Of a stretch of 64,000 nt of DNA, positions 1-10,480 are shown one piece after another. The position numbers and the translations under genes are program-made. The notes beneath the pieces were generated by a model that saw only the letters and a list, made by a program, of their open reading frames with translations, was not told where the DNA came from and did not search any database. Origin of the DNA: Centropus unirufus (taxonomy: Eukaryota > Chordata > Aves > Cuculiformes > Centropidae); contig VYZI01000068.1 of assembly GCA_013397695.1 (NCBI GenBank), forward strand, positions 2,541,765 through 2,605,764. The letters are read 5' to 3'. The first letter of the stretch is position 1. Each line of letters starts with the position of its first letter.

Positions 1-3000
1 TCATCATGGTAGTTTTGACATCGAAAAGCAAGCAACATATATTACTGAGGTAATATAGAGGGGAAAGGGGCTGTGGTTATGCTCTTGGTGCTTGATGATA
101 GAATTTTTTTCCTGCTGTTATAGATGCTCTGGCCTGAGAATTTCCAGCCTAGTGTCACCCAAAGAAATGTTAGTGACCTTTCAATCCCACTTTTTTTTTA
201 TGTTAATGTGCTAACTAAGTTCAAGGTACTGTCTTTGAATATACCCATGCTCCTAAATTAAATCAGTGGGTAATCAATATTTAATGTTTACACTGCAGAC
301 ACCTCAGGATTCTCTAATTCCTAATTACATTTGTAGTATAGGGTTACTGTAGAAAAACTCTTCTCAACCAGCTTCTTATCCACAGCAACACATGTTATGA
401 CATAGTTTTCAGTGGTATCCAATTGAAATAAGGACTTATATGAATTACACATCTAACTCTTAATGGAAGAGAGAGTGAAATTTAATGAGGGGTAAGAGTA
501 CAGTGATGCCCTTTTGACATTTTTGTCAGATTTTATTTGCTTTTTAAAGATGGACTACAAAAGAGGAAAATTTGTCAAGGTTTGTATTAATTTAACACGT
601 TAGTTAATAAATAAGTAATAAATAGTAATAAATAAGAATATTTAGGTAGTATGTTGCAGAACCCAGTTTGCATTAGGATCAGGCTGTACATATGCTTTTA
701 TAGCTCCATTTCCAATATAAAAGTGAAACATAAAGGTTCATCTTTTTATTTTTTTTTCCTTACTTTCAATTTTAATATAAGAAAACAACAGTGATGATAT
801 AGCAGAAATTCGCAGTCAAAAAAAAGCAAGTCTTTTCTCTCTCTGTTTACTTCTGGATTAAAAAATGGTGGCATTCCTACTGCAGGCTTCTGGAAAAAAA
901 AAGAAAAAAAAGATGAGAAATTCTGTTTTCCCTTAGGATTGTCAGTCTCATTGTACCAGTGCACCATTTTTTTACAATTTGACTAAAAATGCATGCTTTA
1001 AAACTAGAATTAGTTATTTATTTGTACTAAAAAACTGTAGTTTGAATTAGGGTCCTACTGCATCTACTTTATGCAAACAAGGAAAAATCAAGTTTTCCTG
1101 GCTATCCTGAATCCCCTAAAAAATAAATGCTATAATTAGACACTATGAAAATTGAAAACAAGAGAAAACAAAGGGTGAATTAAGCAATAACAGTAACACA
1201 GACAGTAAAGCATTATATAGCCACATGCACAATCTTGGTGGTTCAGAATCATATTGATATTATGATTCTTTTTATAAATAAAATGGACATTGTCAAAGAA
1301 TGTAATACCTTGTTGCAATGTATATAAATGGTACTCATCTGTGCAAACTACATTAACAGCTGGATTATGTAATAAGCTACAGTCATGAAACTGAAAAAAT
1401 AAGGATTAAATAGGTACAAGCAAAACAGAAGTTGAAAAGAAATACAGTTCTTTTTATTCCAGGAAGAATTTTCAGCACTTTTATAGCAATGAAAATTTCT
1501 GCACATTCCGGTTGAAATTCTTGCATTTAAGGGATTTTTATAGGTTTTTTTTTTTTGTACATGTATGTCACCTAAAGCACTATCATGAACAATTGTGACT
1601 CAAACACAGGCAATGCTTGAAAATCTGTCCTTAATTTTCTGATAGCTGTTTGAAGAATAATATCTATTTATATATTCCTAGTAATGCTTGAAATGGTAAG
1701 TAATTGTTCACCTTGCAGTAACTGGTTCTGTGAGATGCAGAGTTTACAATGATTTCACCCTCTCGTGCATCAGTATCCCAGATATAAGAAATGCAATTCC
1801 TTCCTAATAAACCAGCAAGAAGCATGGCAACTTCATGAGCTTTACATTTTATTTGGTAATAAAAACATCTTATTGCTAAGACTCTAAATTTGTTGGGACA
1901 GAACATAGGCTGAGAAGTTCAGCTACAATAATATGAACAGGATTCTTTCTTTTTTTTTTTACACAGTAGAAATTTGGTAAGTTGCAAGCTGTGTCTTGTT
2001 TGTGGACATGAATAAGAATCCCACTGTAGTAGAAAGATTTATCTATCAAATCTTGGGTATCTGATTAAAGTATTACACAATAGCACAATGTGGTATCAAA
2101 CTACAGATTGAACTATATTGTAGTTACAAATTTCAATTGGTTTTCTGAAAGATTGCAGCAGAGATTACATGAGTTGAGTCCATATAAATTGTCATACACA
2201 CCAAGGTAGTCCTCGTAATTAAAATGTGGCATGTACGTTTGCTATTTGAAAGTCACTCAGACTCTTTGAATATACTCACTAGTCTGAAAATGTCAAAAAG
2301 CAGATTCAGTGGAAACATAACTGTGAGCTTAATCCAGACCTCTCCAGGAAGAAGAAAATCAGTATGAATATATCCAGGATGTGAAGCTTTGCTTTGCCTT
2401 GAGAAGGAGGTAAAGGGAAAGAAGCCGAGGAGGGGATACATTAGCTTGAAGGTAAACCAGCTTCAGTGGAGTACGTAAGCTGAGTAGTTTCACAGAAACC
2501 TGTCTAGGAGGGGACAGCAGGAGCACAGGAATGACTTTGCTCTTCAGTAATTAAGCCACAAGGAAAGCAATCTTCAAGGAAAAGGGACAATCAGAATGAG
2601 TACTGAGGGTCTAGCAAACCAGGAACTCAGAATGTAGCATGAGAATTACAAGTAGAAATTTCAGCCCTTTAAGCAACCTCAATAAATAGACCTTGACCAG
2701 CTACTGAATGAAATGTAGTGTTCTACTTGTTGGTATAAAGTATCCACTCCATAGACTGCATAAATTGCTTTTATGCTACCATCTAAAGACGGGAGACTTG
2801 GAGAGCAGAGAACCATTCGAAAGGATTAAAAGAGAACATTGAAACTCTGATTTCATATTGTAAAATATGTCTAGAAAATTATTTCTGAAGAATGATTTAA
2901 AAAGAAACTGCAATGTCTAGATTATCTGACAGTAGTTGGGACTTTTGAATTCATCAAGTTCCTAGAAAGTGGAACAGACAAATACTTTGAACTGTAATGC

Positions 3001-6000
3001 CACCTACTAAGGGAAAAAGAGTTATATCAAGTTATATCAAGATACACTATATATCAAGTGTATCTATTTTTTCATACTGTTACAAAAATCAGACCGGGAC
3101 CATTTCCGGGCTCTGAGGTCAACGTTTCAGCTTCAGCTGCTGCACATCAAAACCTTTCCTTGGAACTTATAGATCTATATAACATGCAAGATAACACCAC
3201 CTAAACACTCACATGAGCCCAGTCTATGAGATGGTATACTGAAGAAACACAATCACTAACAGGTAAGGCCGAGTTAATTTTTCATGAGAGGCCAAAGAGG
3301 ATATAGTGAAAACCGATTATTTTATTTTTTTTTTACAGTTTTGATAGCACTATTCAGTTTTCTGCTAATACTCTACTTAACAGTATATGTAAATCTCTTA
3401 ATTTGCACAGTTTTGAACCCTTGGTTCCTAGTTGTAAGGATGCTGCTGCAGACACTAGAATAATAAGATAGCAAGACAATTTCTACCCTTTCTGCTGCAC
3501 CTTTATGCAAAAAAAGAAAATAGATGGGAAGGCAGAAAACAAAAAAGCTTCACTTTCTGGTTAAAAGAGAAGGAAGCTCCCATGAATGCAGAGTTCCTGC
3601 TGAAGAGAATTTCCAGGTGAAGAGAGGTGCTTACTGTAGAGCCCTGCTTCAAGTTCTTATTCTCTTAGTCACCATTTAGTCTCTTAGTCATCATTTCATA
3701 CTGGTCACCTCTAGGCCATTCTTCACACAGGATATGAGAACACTTGCCATGTCTGGAGGCAATTTCATACAGGGGTATTTGCCTTAAAAAGAACAAAAAC
3801 AAATAAAACACACACACAAAAAAAAACAAAACTGAGAAGGAGATGTAGACCTTCCAAGGCAGGGTTTTTTATCCAATTTCTTTTCTCTACATAGAGGAGA
3901 TCCCACAAATAACACATACTGCTGAACTGACTAGACTTAATAGCAGGCAGAGAACAATACAAAATCCATCAGTGGAACTGGTCAGTCAGACCTTATCTGT
4001 GAAAACAGGAAACAAACAAAAAAAGAAAGACTACGTAAAGGTATCTGTCCACCATACTCTCCCTGAGAAAGAAAATGGAAGCTGAAACAAAATTATATTC
4101 TGGGAGGGTACTGGTCTAAGAGCAGAAGGCCAAGCAAAATAGACAGTAACTGTAAAATGTTTATCATGGTCTTTGATCACTAGCACACCAAAAAGGGGAT
4201 CTGCATTGCTAAAGAAACATTAAGCCAGAAACTCACAAGGTAATGACTCTGTTTTTGCTTTTAAATGCAAGAATGAAAGTCCAATCAATAGTACAAACCA
4301 CTCACAAACTGAACTATGTTAGGAGAAAAAAAAAAAAACAAACCTTCTCAGGCTGAGCTTGCTAAAAGTTGATTTGAGAAGGCTGAGAATAACTTTAAAT
4401 GAGCCTATCCAGAATATGAGCAAGCAGAATACTCTGTACCAAGTAGAGAACAGAAACTATCTAAACTTTTAGGGCAACTTAAAAACAAATAATGATAAAA
4501 TTCTGGAGGAAAACAAAGGTGTGACATACGTATCTTATAAGTTTACTTACCTCAGCACAAAATACAAAGAAACTGGTTAGAGAGCCCAGAGTTCCCACAG
4601 ACAGTGTTAAATCATGGATGTGGAAAACATGAAGAAACTTTATAGCTTAAAAAAGAAGCAAAAGTGGAAATATTACATTATAGTAAGATCTGTTGGGCTC
4701 TTCTGCTAAACAGTGGAGAAAATCTCCATGAAAGCAGAAATTATTTATGCAACATTTATCCATACTCAACAACGAAGTTAAAAGCTGAATTGAAGACTAC
4801 CTTGCTTCTCTCACATCTACATAAAACCCAACTGCCTGGCAAGCTATCCCTAAAGAAATTAAAGATGGCATTGATGGGTCCATCTGAAGTTGGAAGCTGC
4901 AAGTAATTGAACTCTGTGGAGGTTAATAAACACAATAGCTATCCAAGAAAATGAGTCTAAGCTGTTGACTCTTGATAAGCCCCCTTTTTTTTGTAAAACA
5001 TGCAAACCTTTGAAATGTAATGTATACAAGGTGCACTGAGACTGACAGTTCCAGTCAAATATAACATTAGCACTGTTCAAACATTGCAACTCATTTATTA
5101 CTTAGTTATTACCATATCCTGATATTATACTGCATCATATTTGTGTACTTAGAAATAAGGTGAAGCTATTTCAATGTAAGAAAAAGAATTTTAAAAAACA
5201 GAAGTCGATGAAGTTTGATCTAGACTAGTTGTATTAATGTATTTTTAAAAGCTACTTCCCTTTTACTCAAGAAAAAGAATAAAAAGGCTGTAGAAAGGAT
5301 GTTTCTACAGCCCAGAAAGTTAACTTTTCCTGTGCAATTATAACTGCTCCCTTGTGTTTACATATTATAGCAGCCTAATTGCTTGATCACCTACTAGTTT
5401 TCAAATGATACATTAGAATATCTTGCAATAACTTTTACAGCCGTTATGAGCCACATCTTGGAAGGTACGGCTTTCCTGGGGACTGCCCCTAGTTCACTAG
5501 ATACCTTGGTAAATAAATGTTATTCATGGACTTTGATGTATAAAAACTTGTGCACTTATAAAAAGGTTTCTGAAAAAAATATATATTTGTAACAAGAAAA
5601 TTATAACTGTGAAAGTAAAGACAAAATTCTCACAGTACAGAAGTGTGTAAATGGTTTCAGTGAAGCTCAGTCTACCTCACTAGCCTCCCACCACCCTTTC
5701 TCTCTCTGTCCTCTTTATTGCCTTCCCATGAAGACTGACTAAACACTGAACAGTATGGACCAAAGTCCTTCAAGAACCTCAGCTTGTAATGTATCTGCTG
5801 AAGAAATTTTCAAAAATTCTTTCTCTAATGCACCTGTTTTATGGACAAATGTAAAAATACCCAAAACTTGTTTGTTTTTTTTTATTTCTCACCTATATGC
5901 AGGAGTAATTTTTTTAAAAAAAAACCAAAACAAAAACTGCCTTAGCATTCACACAGTGAGTGCATCATGGCCAGCGGCCAAAAAAAAAATATTAGAAGTC

Positions 6001-6230
6001 ACCTGTCAGGCAGGTACTGTAGTGTGTGGGGAGGGAAACAGGGCTGAGCCAAGCTTCTTATTTAACCAGCTCCTAGGGAGTGCCACAGAACAAAAATGCC
6101 ATATGTAATGGTATAAAAACATTACCTCTACAGTCAATCAAGCAATTCACACCAGAGGCAAATAAAAAGGAGCTCACAGTCTCTTCTTCCTGAGACTTTA
6201 CAGGACTGTAAGAGCCAGTACAATGAATGT
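1..6230. other. AT-rich intergenic DNA, no gene recognised
   Basis: About 6 kb of AT-rich sequence with many homopolymer A or T runs and frequent stops in all frames. The longest open frame (5755-6108, + strand, 117 codons) is low in complexity at its centre, runs through A and T homopolymers, and resembles no family I know, so it is treated as chance. Small structures seen: an AATAAAT/AGTAATAAAT-type short repeat around 604-645, a tandem of about 21 bases around 3664-3702 built on 'cttagtcaccattt', and a short doubled 'gttatatcaa' near 3021-3040. No tRNA, rRNA or mobile element was recognised. Confidence 0.6.
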
Positions 6231-6239
6231 TGGCAAACC

Positions 6240-6995
6240 ACAACGCATGCTACCCAGCAGCAGCTAGACTGACTGCTCCTGCCACAGAACTCTTGAGCCA
6301 GATGGAGCTTCTGAAAGAGGACTCAACCATCCAGATCTCAGGTTGCAGAAAGTGTTTGCCACATCTCTTCAAGACTCATCTGGAGGTGATAGCATCCTCA
6401 CCTAGATGAGCTGTGCTCTGCTCAACTAATTGAGCCACCAGGTGAAGATACAAAGAAGATGGACGGCCTGCATAGTGTTGGAGAGAGTGAATGGGAAGTT
6501 CTTCATGGAGACTTCTAAGAGGTCAGCCAAAAGCTACATTTCAGCAGGTGGTGGTTGAAAACACATGTGACTTCATTGATCAGAAGGAAAGGTCTTTCTA
6601 TTACTGCACACGTGCAACTGGAGGACCCTTACAATGGGGGGGAAAGAACAAGCTCTTTCAGGGAAAGTTTCTGGTCCATATGTTGAAAGATAACACTAAG
6701 AAGCATTAAAAGGCTATAGTGGTTAGAGACTGCTTTCCGCAGGTGACAGAGGCACCTGATCTGGCCTATCAGAGCAGCTGATCAGGCTTGCTGTACTTGG
6801 AAGCTTGAATGTAAAACGTTGCAATGAAGGTTGTGAAGTCTTGCCCAGTCCTCAGGCTATAATCTCTGTCATCCTTGTAAGCATCAACTTTGCCAAGGTT
6901 GCCATAGAGGGGGAGTGAGATAGCTCACACAGCTGGAGCACTGCAATGGACGGATCCAGACTATTTAGGAATCACGAGCCAAGGAGAGCAGATCT
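6240..6995 (+). repeat. CR1 LINE fragment, ORF1 region running into the start of ORF2
   Basis: Degenerate 5' part of an avian CR1 retrotransposon. The stretch around 6490-6760 reads as the CR1 ORF1 protein with frameshifts: a segment resembling 'VVENTCDF', then near 6720-6760 the remains of the 'VVGDS' block that opens the SGNH-hydrolase-like esterase domain of CR1 ORF1. Near 6925-6975 the sequence jumps to what looks like the beginning of the ORF2 endonuclease ('tggagcactgcaatggacgg', then a 'KLFR'-like stretch), so most of ORF1's C-terminal half is missing. No intact frame remains. 5' portions of CR1 are uncommon because most copies are truncated at the 5' end. Family assignment is from remembered consensus, not alignment; the ends are approximate. 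Confidence 0.7.
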
Positions 6996-7039
6996 GTAGA
7001 AATGGACTTGCTTGCTTAAACCACCCCCGAAAGCGACGA

Positions 7040-7415
7040 CTGCAACAAAAATCCTTTTAATATTTTTTTGCGCTCCTTCCTCTTTATTTTTTTTTCAAGC
7101 AAAGCTTGAAAGAACCTGTGTTCACGGGTAAGGGAAGGGGGAAATGTGGCATTGATGCAAGTCTTTCTTAACTGGGACAGCTTGCAACAATCAAACAGGG
7201 TGTACAGGGCAGCCCACATATGCAGAGAGTGTGATTCATGAAACGTAACTGGTGGGCTGTTCTCCATACTGTCGCATGATCTGATCATGCGTGAACTACA
7301 CAAATGCGTTGTATTGTTCTGCAAGTTTTGTGGTCAAAATTTCTTCATACTCTTCACGGGTTTTCTCTTCACGTTCTTTCAGCAAACGTTCACAGATCAT
7401 TCCAACTTGGTACCT
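7040..7415 (-). pseudogene. AKIRIN2-like last-exon pseudogene fragment with 3' UTR
   Basis: On the minus strand, 7415 down to 7236 translates to the conserved C-terminus of the akirin family (small nuclear proteins that bridge transcription factors to chromatin remodellers). Visible blocks are 'VGMICERLLKEREEK', 'REEYEEIL', 'TKLAEQY', 'FTHDQIMR' and a final 'SYVS' followed by TGA at 7238-7236. The 'KEREEK' and 'YGEQP' choices fit AKIRIN2 better than AKIRIN1. A lysine codon expected between 'AFV' and 'FTHD' is TAG here (7298-7296), an in-frame stop, so the copy is probably dead. Just upstream, the minus strand has a pyrimidine-rich stretch ending 'cctttag', like a splice acceptor; no earlier akirin exon is present. 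Beyond the stop there is about 150 bases of UTR-like sequence, an AATAAA (7088-7083), 13 bases, then an A-rich run like a decayed poly(A) tail. It lies between two plus-strand CR1 pieces. Confidence 0.82.
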
Positions 7416-7439
7416 AAAGGAACAGAAGATAAGAATGCA

Positions 7440-8040
7440 TATGCTCTTCTGCAGCAATGCAAGCTTAACCACAAACTGAGTTGCATTATTGAGAATATAG
7501 CCAGTGGGTCAGTTGGGTTCTTACTCTCCGGTAGCTGGCACTTGTGAGACTGCCAGATAGAGAGACTTATGAGACTTGGAGAACTGTGCTGGGTTTGGAG
7601 CTCCCCAGTCTGAGAAAGACTGTCAAACTGGCAGAGCAAGTCCAGTGGAGGCCATCAAGATGAATGAGAGCACGCGATGTAAAAGGAGGGGCTGAAAGCA
7701 CTGAGCTCATTATTTTCAATAAAATAAAGCTAGGTGAACAGCTACCTGCTGTCTTCAACTGTGAGCAGAAACAGAGAAGATGGAGCCAGACTTCTTGGAT
7801 ATGCATAGTGAAAATATGAGAGGCAATGAACAAGAGTTGCAGGAGGGCAAATTCATGACAATTGCAAGGGAAAAAATGTCACTGTGAGTGTGGCCAATTA
7901 TAGGAAGAAGATTCCCAGGGAAGCTATAAAATCTTCAGCTCTGGAAATATTCAAGGCTTAACTGGACAGATTTCCTCAGCGACCTAAGATCAATGTTGAG
8001 TCTAACTTCAAAGTTACCTTGCTTAAGGTCTTACAATATT
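7440..8040 (+). repeat. CR1 LINE fragment, degenerate ORF2 3' portion and 3' UTR
   Basis: Old CR1 copy. The order matches the end of CR1 ORF2: 'gagaatatagccagtgggtc' (7491-7510), 'gagctccccagtctgag' and 'gagcaagtccagtggaggcc' (about 7600-7660), 'gatggagccagacttcttgg' (7779-7798), then 'cccagggaagctataaaatc' and 'ggaaatattcaaggcttaac' (7915-7961), the usual run-in to the CR1 3' end. Many indels and no open frame. Its left edge lies within about 30 bases of the akirin fragment, so this piece and the one ending near 6995 may be the two halves of one disrupted CR1. Confidence 0.72.
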
Positions 8041-8087
8041 AAGGGTTAGGGGGTCAGAGGAGAGAGAATTAGACCAAGAGGGCACCC

Positions 8088-9124
8088 CTCCTCCTGGGTG
8101 GAAAACTGGCTGGATGGTTGGGCCCAGAGGGTTGTGGTAAGTGGAACAAAATCTAGTTGGAGGCCAGTCAAAAGTGGTGTTCCTCAGGGCTCAGTCCAGT
8201 TCAATCTCTTTATCAATGACCTGGATGAAGGCATTGAATATACCTTCAGCAAGTTCGCAGATGACACCAAGCTGGGAGGAAGTGTTTACCTGCTAGAGGG
8301 TAGGGAGGCTCTTCAAAGGGATCTGGACAGGCTGGACCTATGGGCTGAGACCAATGGGATGAGGTTCAACAAACCCAAATGCTGGGTCCTGCACTAGGGA
8401 CACAACAACCCCGTGCAGTGCTATAGGCTTGGGGAAGAGTGGGTGGAAAGCTGCCTAGAGAAGGACATGGGGGTTTTGGTTGACAGCTGACTGGCCGTGA
8501 ACCAGCAGTGTGCCCAAGTGGCCAAGAAAGCTAATGGCATCTTGGCCTGTATCAGAAACAGCGTGGCCAGCAGGTCCAGGGAGGTGCCCCTGGACTCAGC
8601 ACTGGTGAGGCCACACCTCAAATCTTGAGTTCAATTCTGGGCCCCTCACTACGAGAAGGATCTTGAGGTTCTGGAGTGCACCCAGAGAAGGGCAAAAAAG
8701 CTGGTGAAGGGGCTGGTGAACAAGTCTTATGAGAAGTGGCTGAGGGAACTGGGGTTTAGCCTGGAGAAGAGGAGGCTGAGGGGAAACGTTTTCACTGTCT
8801 ACAACTGCCTGAAAATAGGTTGTAGAGAGGTGGATGCTGGTTCCTTCTCCCAAGTGACAGGCGGCAGGACAAGGGGGAATGGCCTCATGCTTTGCCAGGG
8901 GAGGTTCAGGTTGGAGACTAGGAAGAACTTTTTACTTACGGTGTCAACAGATGCCGGAATAGGCTGCCCAGGGAGGCAGTGGAATCACCATCCCTGGATG
9001 TATTTAAAAGATGGGTAGATTAGGTGCTTAGGGATATGGTTTAGTGGTAGACAGGTACAGTTGGACTTGATGATCTCAGAGGTCTTTTCCAGCCTCTTTT
9101 CCAATCAATTCTGTGATTCTGTAA
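8088..9124 (+). repeat. CR1 LINE, 5'-truncated, C-terminal third of reverse transcriptase and 3' end
   Basis: The best-preserved CR1 in the window. From 8098 a 99-codon open frame reads as CR1 ORF2: 'NWLDGWAQRVVVSGTKSSW', 'SGVPQGS', 'LFINDLDEGIEYTFSKF', then the reverse-transcriptase active-site motif FADD at 8254-8265, followed by 'TKLGGSV'. It breaks at a stop after 'KCWVLH' (8395), and homology continues in shifting frames to about 9020. The 3' UTR runs into the diagnostic CR1 terminus 'caattctgtgattctgta' (9107-9124). It is truncated at the 5' end and cannot encode an active protein. It appears younger than the CR1 pieces on either side. Confidence 0.92.
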
Positions 9125-9289
9125 AGTCACCTTCCAAGGTGACCCTGCCAGCCTAAATAATTCTATGTCACAGATCTCATTTTCAGTTCAGCTTTTAGGA
9201 ACGTCTTGGAACATATTTTGAAAGTGAGACTTGGAAAAATGATCTGTATGCAACTTTCATTATATGGTTATAATGAATCTATAAATACA

Positions 9290-9850
9290 TTTTCTTACCA
9301 CGAAGAACAGGTATCAATGGCTCACAATCAACATGGAAAGTGGTGCCATGTGTGCTTCTGCAAGGGTATCCAATATTGATATCACACAATAATGTAATTA
9401 ATGATCTGGTTGATGGAACAAAGTATGTACTTATTAAATCTGCAAACAACACTAGGCTGTAAACAACTGTGTCTACATTGGAGGACAAAATTAGAATTCA
9501 AAATGATCCTGACAAACTGTAGGAATGGTCTGAGAAAAACAGGATGTTATTTAACAGACCCAAGTATGAGGCATTACTTTTAGAAGGCATACGAAATTGC
9601 ACAAATACAGGATATAGCTCATTCAGCTTGTTTGTACTTTTGCAGAACAGGATCCAGGGGCAACAGAGGATCACAAGCTGAGTTAAGAGTCAACAATGTC
9701 ATGTAATAAAAGCAAACACCACTGGCATTTTTTCTTTAAAAGGTGCAGCCTGCAAGACGTGAAATCGTCTTTCCACTCTACACAGTACTGTAAAGTCTCA
9801 GCTGTGGTAGCCAGTCCAGTTTTAAGCACTACTTCAGGAGTATTTGTTTT
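9290..9850 (+). repeat. Ancient CR1 LINE fragment, reverse-transcriptase region
   Basis: Heavily decayed CR1 in the same orientation as the copy before it. Recognisable CR1 blocks are 'aattaatgatctggttgatg', a 'tctgcaaacaacactaggct' that corresponds to the KFADDTKL region with the motif destroyed, 'attcaaaatgatcctgacaa' (about 9495-9514), 'ggatcacaagctgag' (about 9668) and 'ccactctacacagtactg' (about 9774). It lies close after the end of a younger CR1. Open frames on both strands at 9683-9938 are accidents inside this decayed repeat and the T/A homopolymer pair at 9867-9885. Confidence 0.7.
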
Positions 9851-9947
9851 CCTTTTTTCTGGTGGGTTTTTTTTTAAAAAAAAAACAAACCTCCACCCTC
9901 TTTCTAATTTTACAGATATAACTAAATACATCTTTTAGGAAGATAAT

Positions 9948-10480
9948 CATAGAATCATACAACAGCCAGGGTTGGAAGGGAACTCTGAAGACCATCTGGT
10001 CCAGTCTTTTGTGGGAAGGAGAGCCTAAATGAGATTATCGAGAACCCTGCCCAATCACGTTTTGAAAACCTCGGCTAACAGGGACTCTACCACCTCCCTA
10101 GGAGGTTGTTCCAGTGAATGATTGTTGTCACTGTAAAAATGTCTTTCTTCCATTGAGATGAAACCACTCCTTGCGCAACCTGTACGTGCTGCTGCTTGTC
10201 TTCTCTGCGTGGCTCCTTGTGAAAAGAAAGCCTCTGTTCCCTTTTTAGCTGCTCTTTAAGCACTGGAATACTATGATGAGGTCCCCCCTGAGCCTTCTCT
10301 TCTCCAGGGAGAAAAGGCCTAACTCCCTCTGCCTCTGATCAGCTTCATGGCCCTCCTTTGGACCATCCCCAGTCTGTTCATATCTTCCTTGAATTGTAGG
10401 GGCCAGAACCGGACACAGTACTCCCAAGCGCAGCTTGACAAGCACTGAGTAGAATACGGACACGAGTGCTGAATAGAGTG
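9948..10480 (-). repeat. CR1 LINE, minus strand, 5'-truncated
   Basis: Starts on the + strand with 'atcatagaatcata', the reverse complement of the CR1 3' terminal repeat, followed by 'agggttggaaggga'. It continues through 'gaggtcccccctgagccttc' (10278-10297) and 'ggaccatccccagtctgttc' (10360-10379) to about 10480. A 72-codon minus frame at 10463-10245 is a remnant of the ORF2 C-terminus ('LGLFSLEKRRLRGDL' is typical CR1). It faces the cluster of plus-strand CR1 pieces to its left. Confidence 0.9.

Noticed and set aside
5755..6108. 117-codon ORF upstream of the CR1 cluster
   Set aside because: No recognisable domain, runs through A/T homopolymers, no support from splice sites or composition.
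7413..7440. The acceptor-like edge as proof of a functional akirin gene here
   Set aside because: No upstream akirin exon is present, CR1 sequence begins within about 30 bases, and the exon carries an in-frame stop.
7287..7547. Plus-strand ORFs of 62 and 86 codons over the akirin fragment
   Set aside because: They are antisense shadows of the conserved akirin reading frame.
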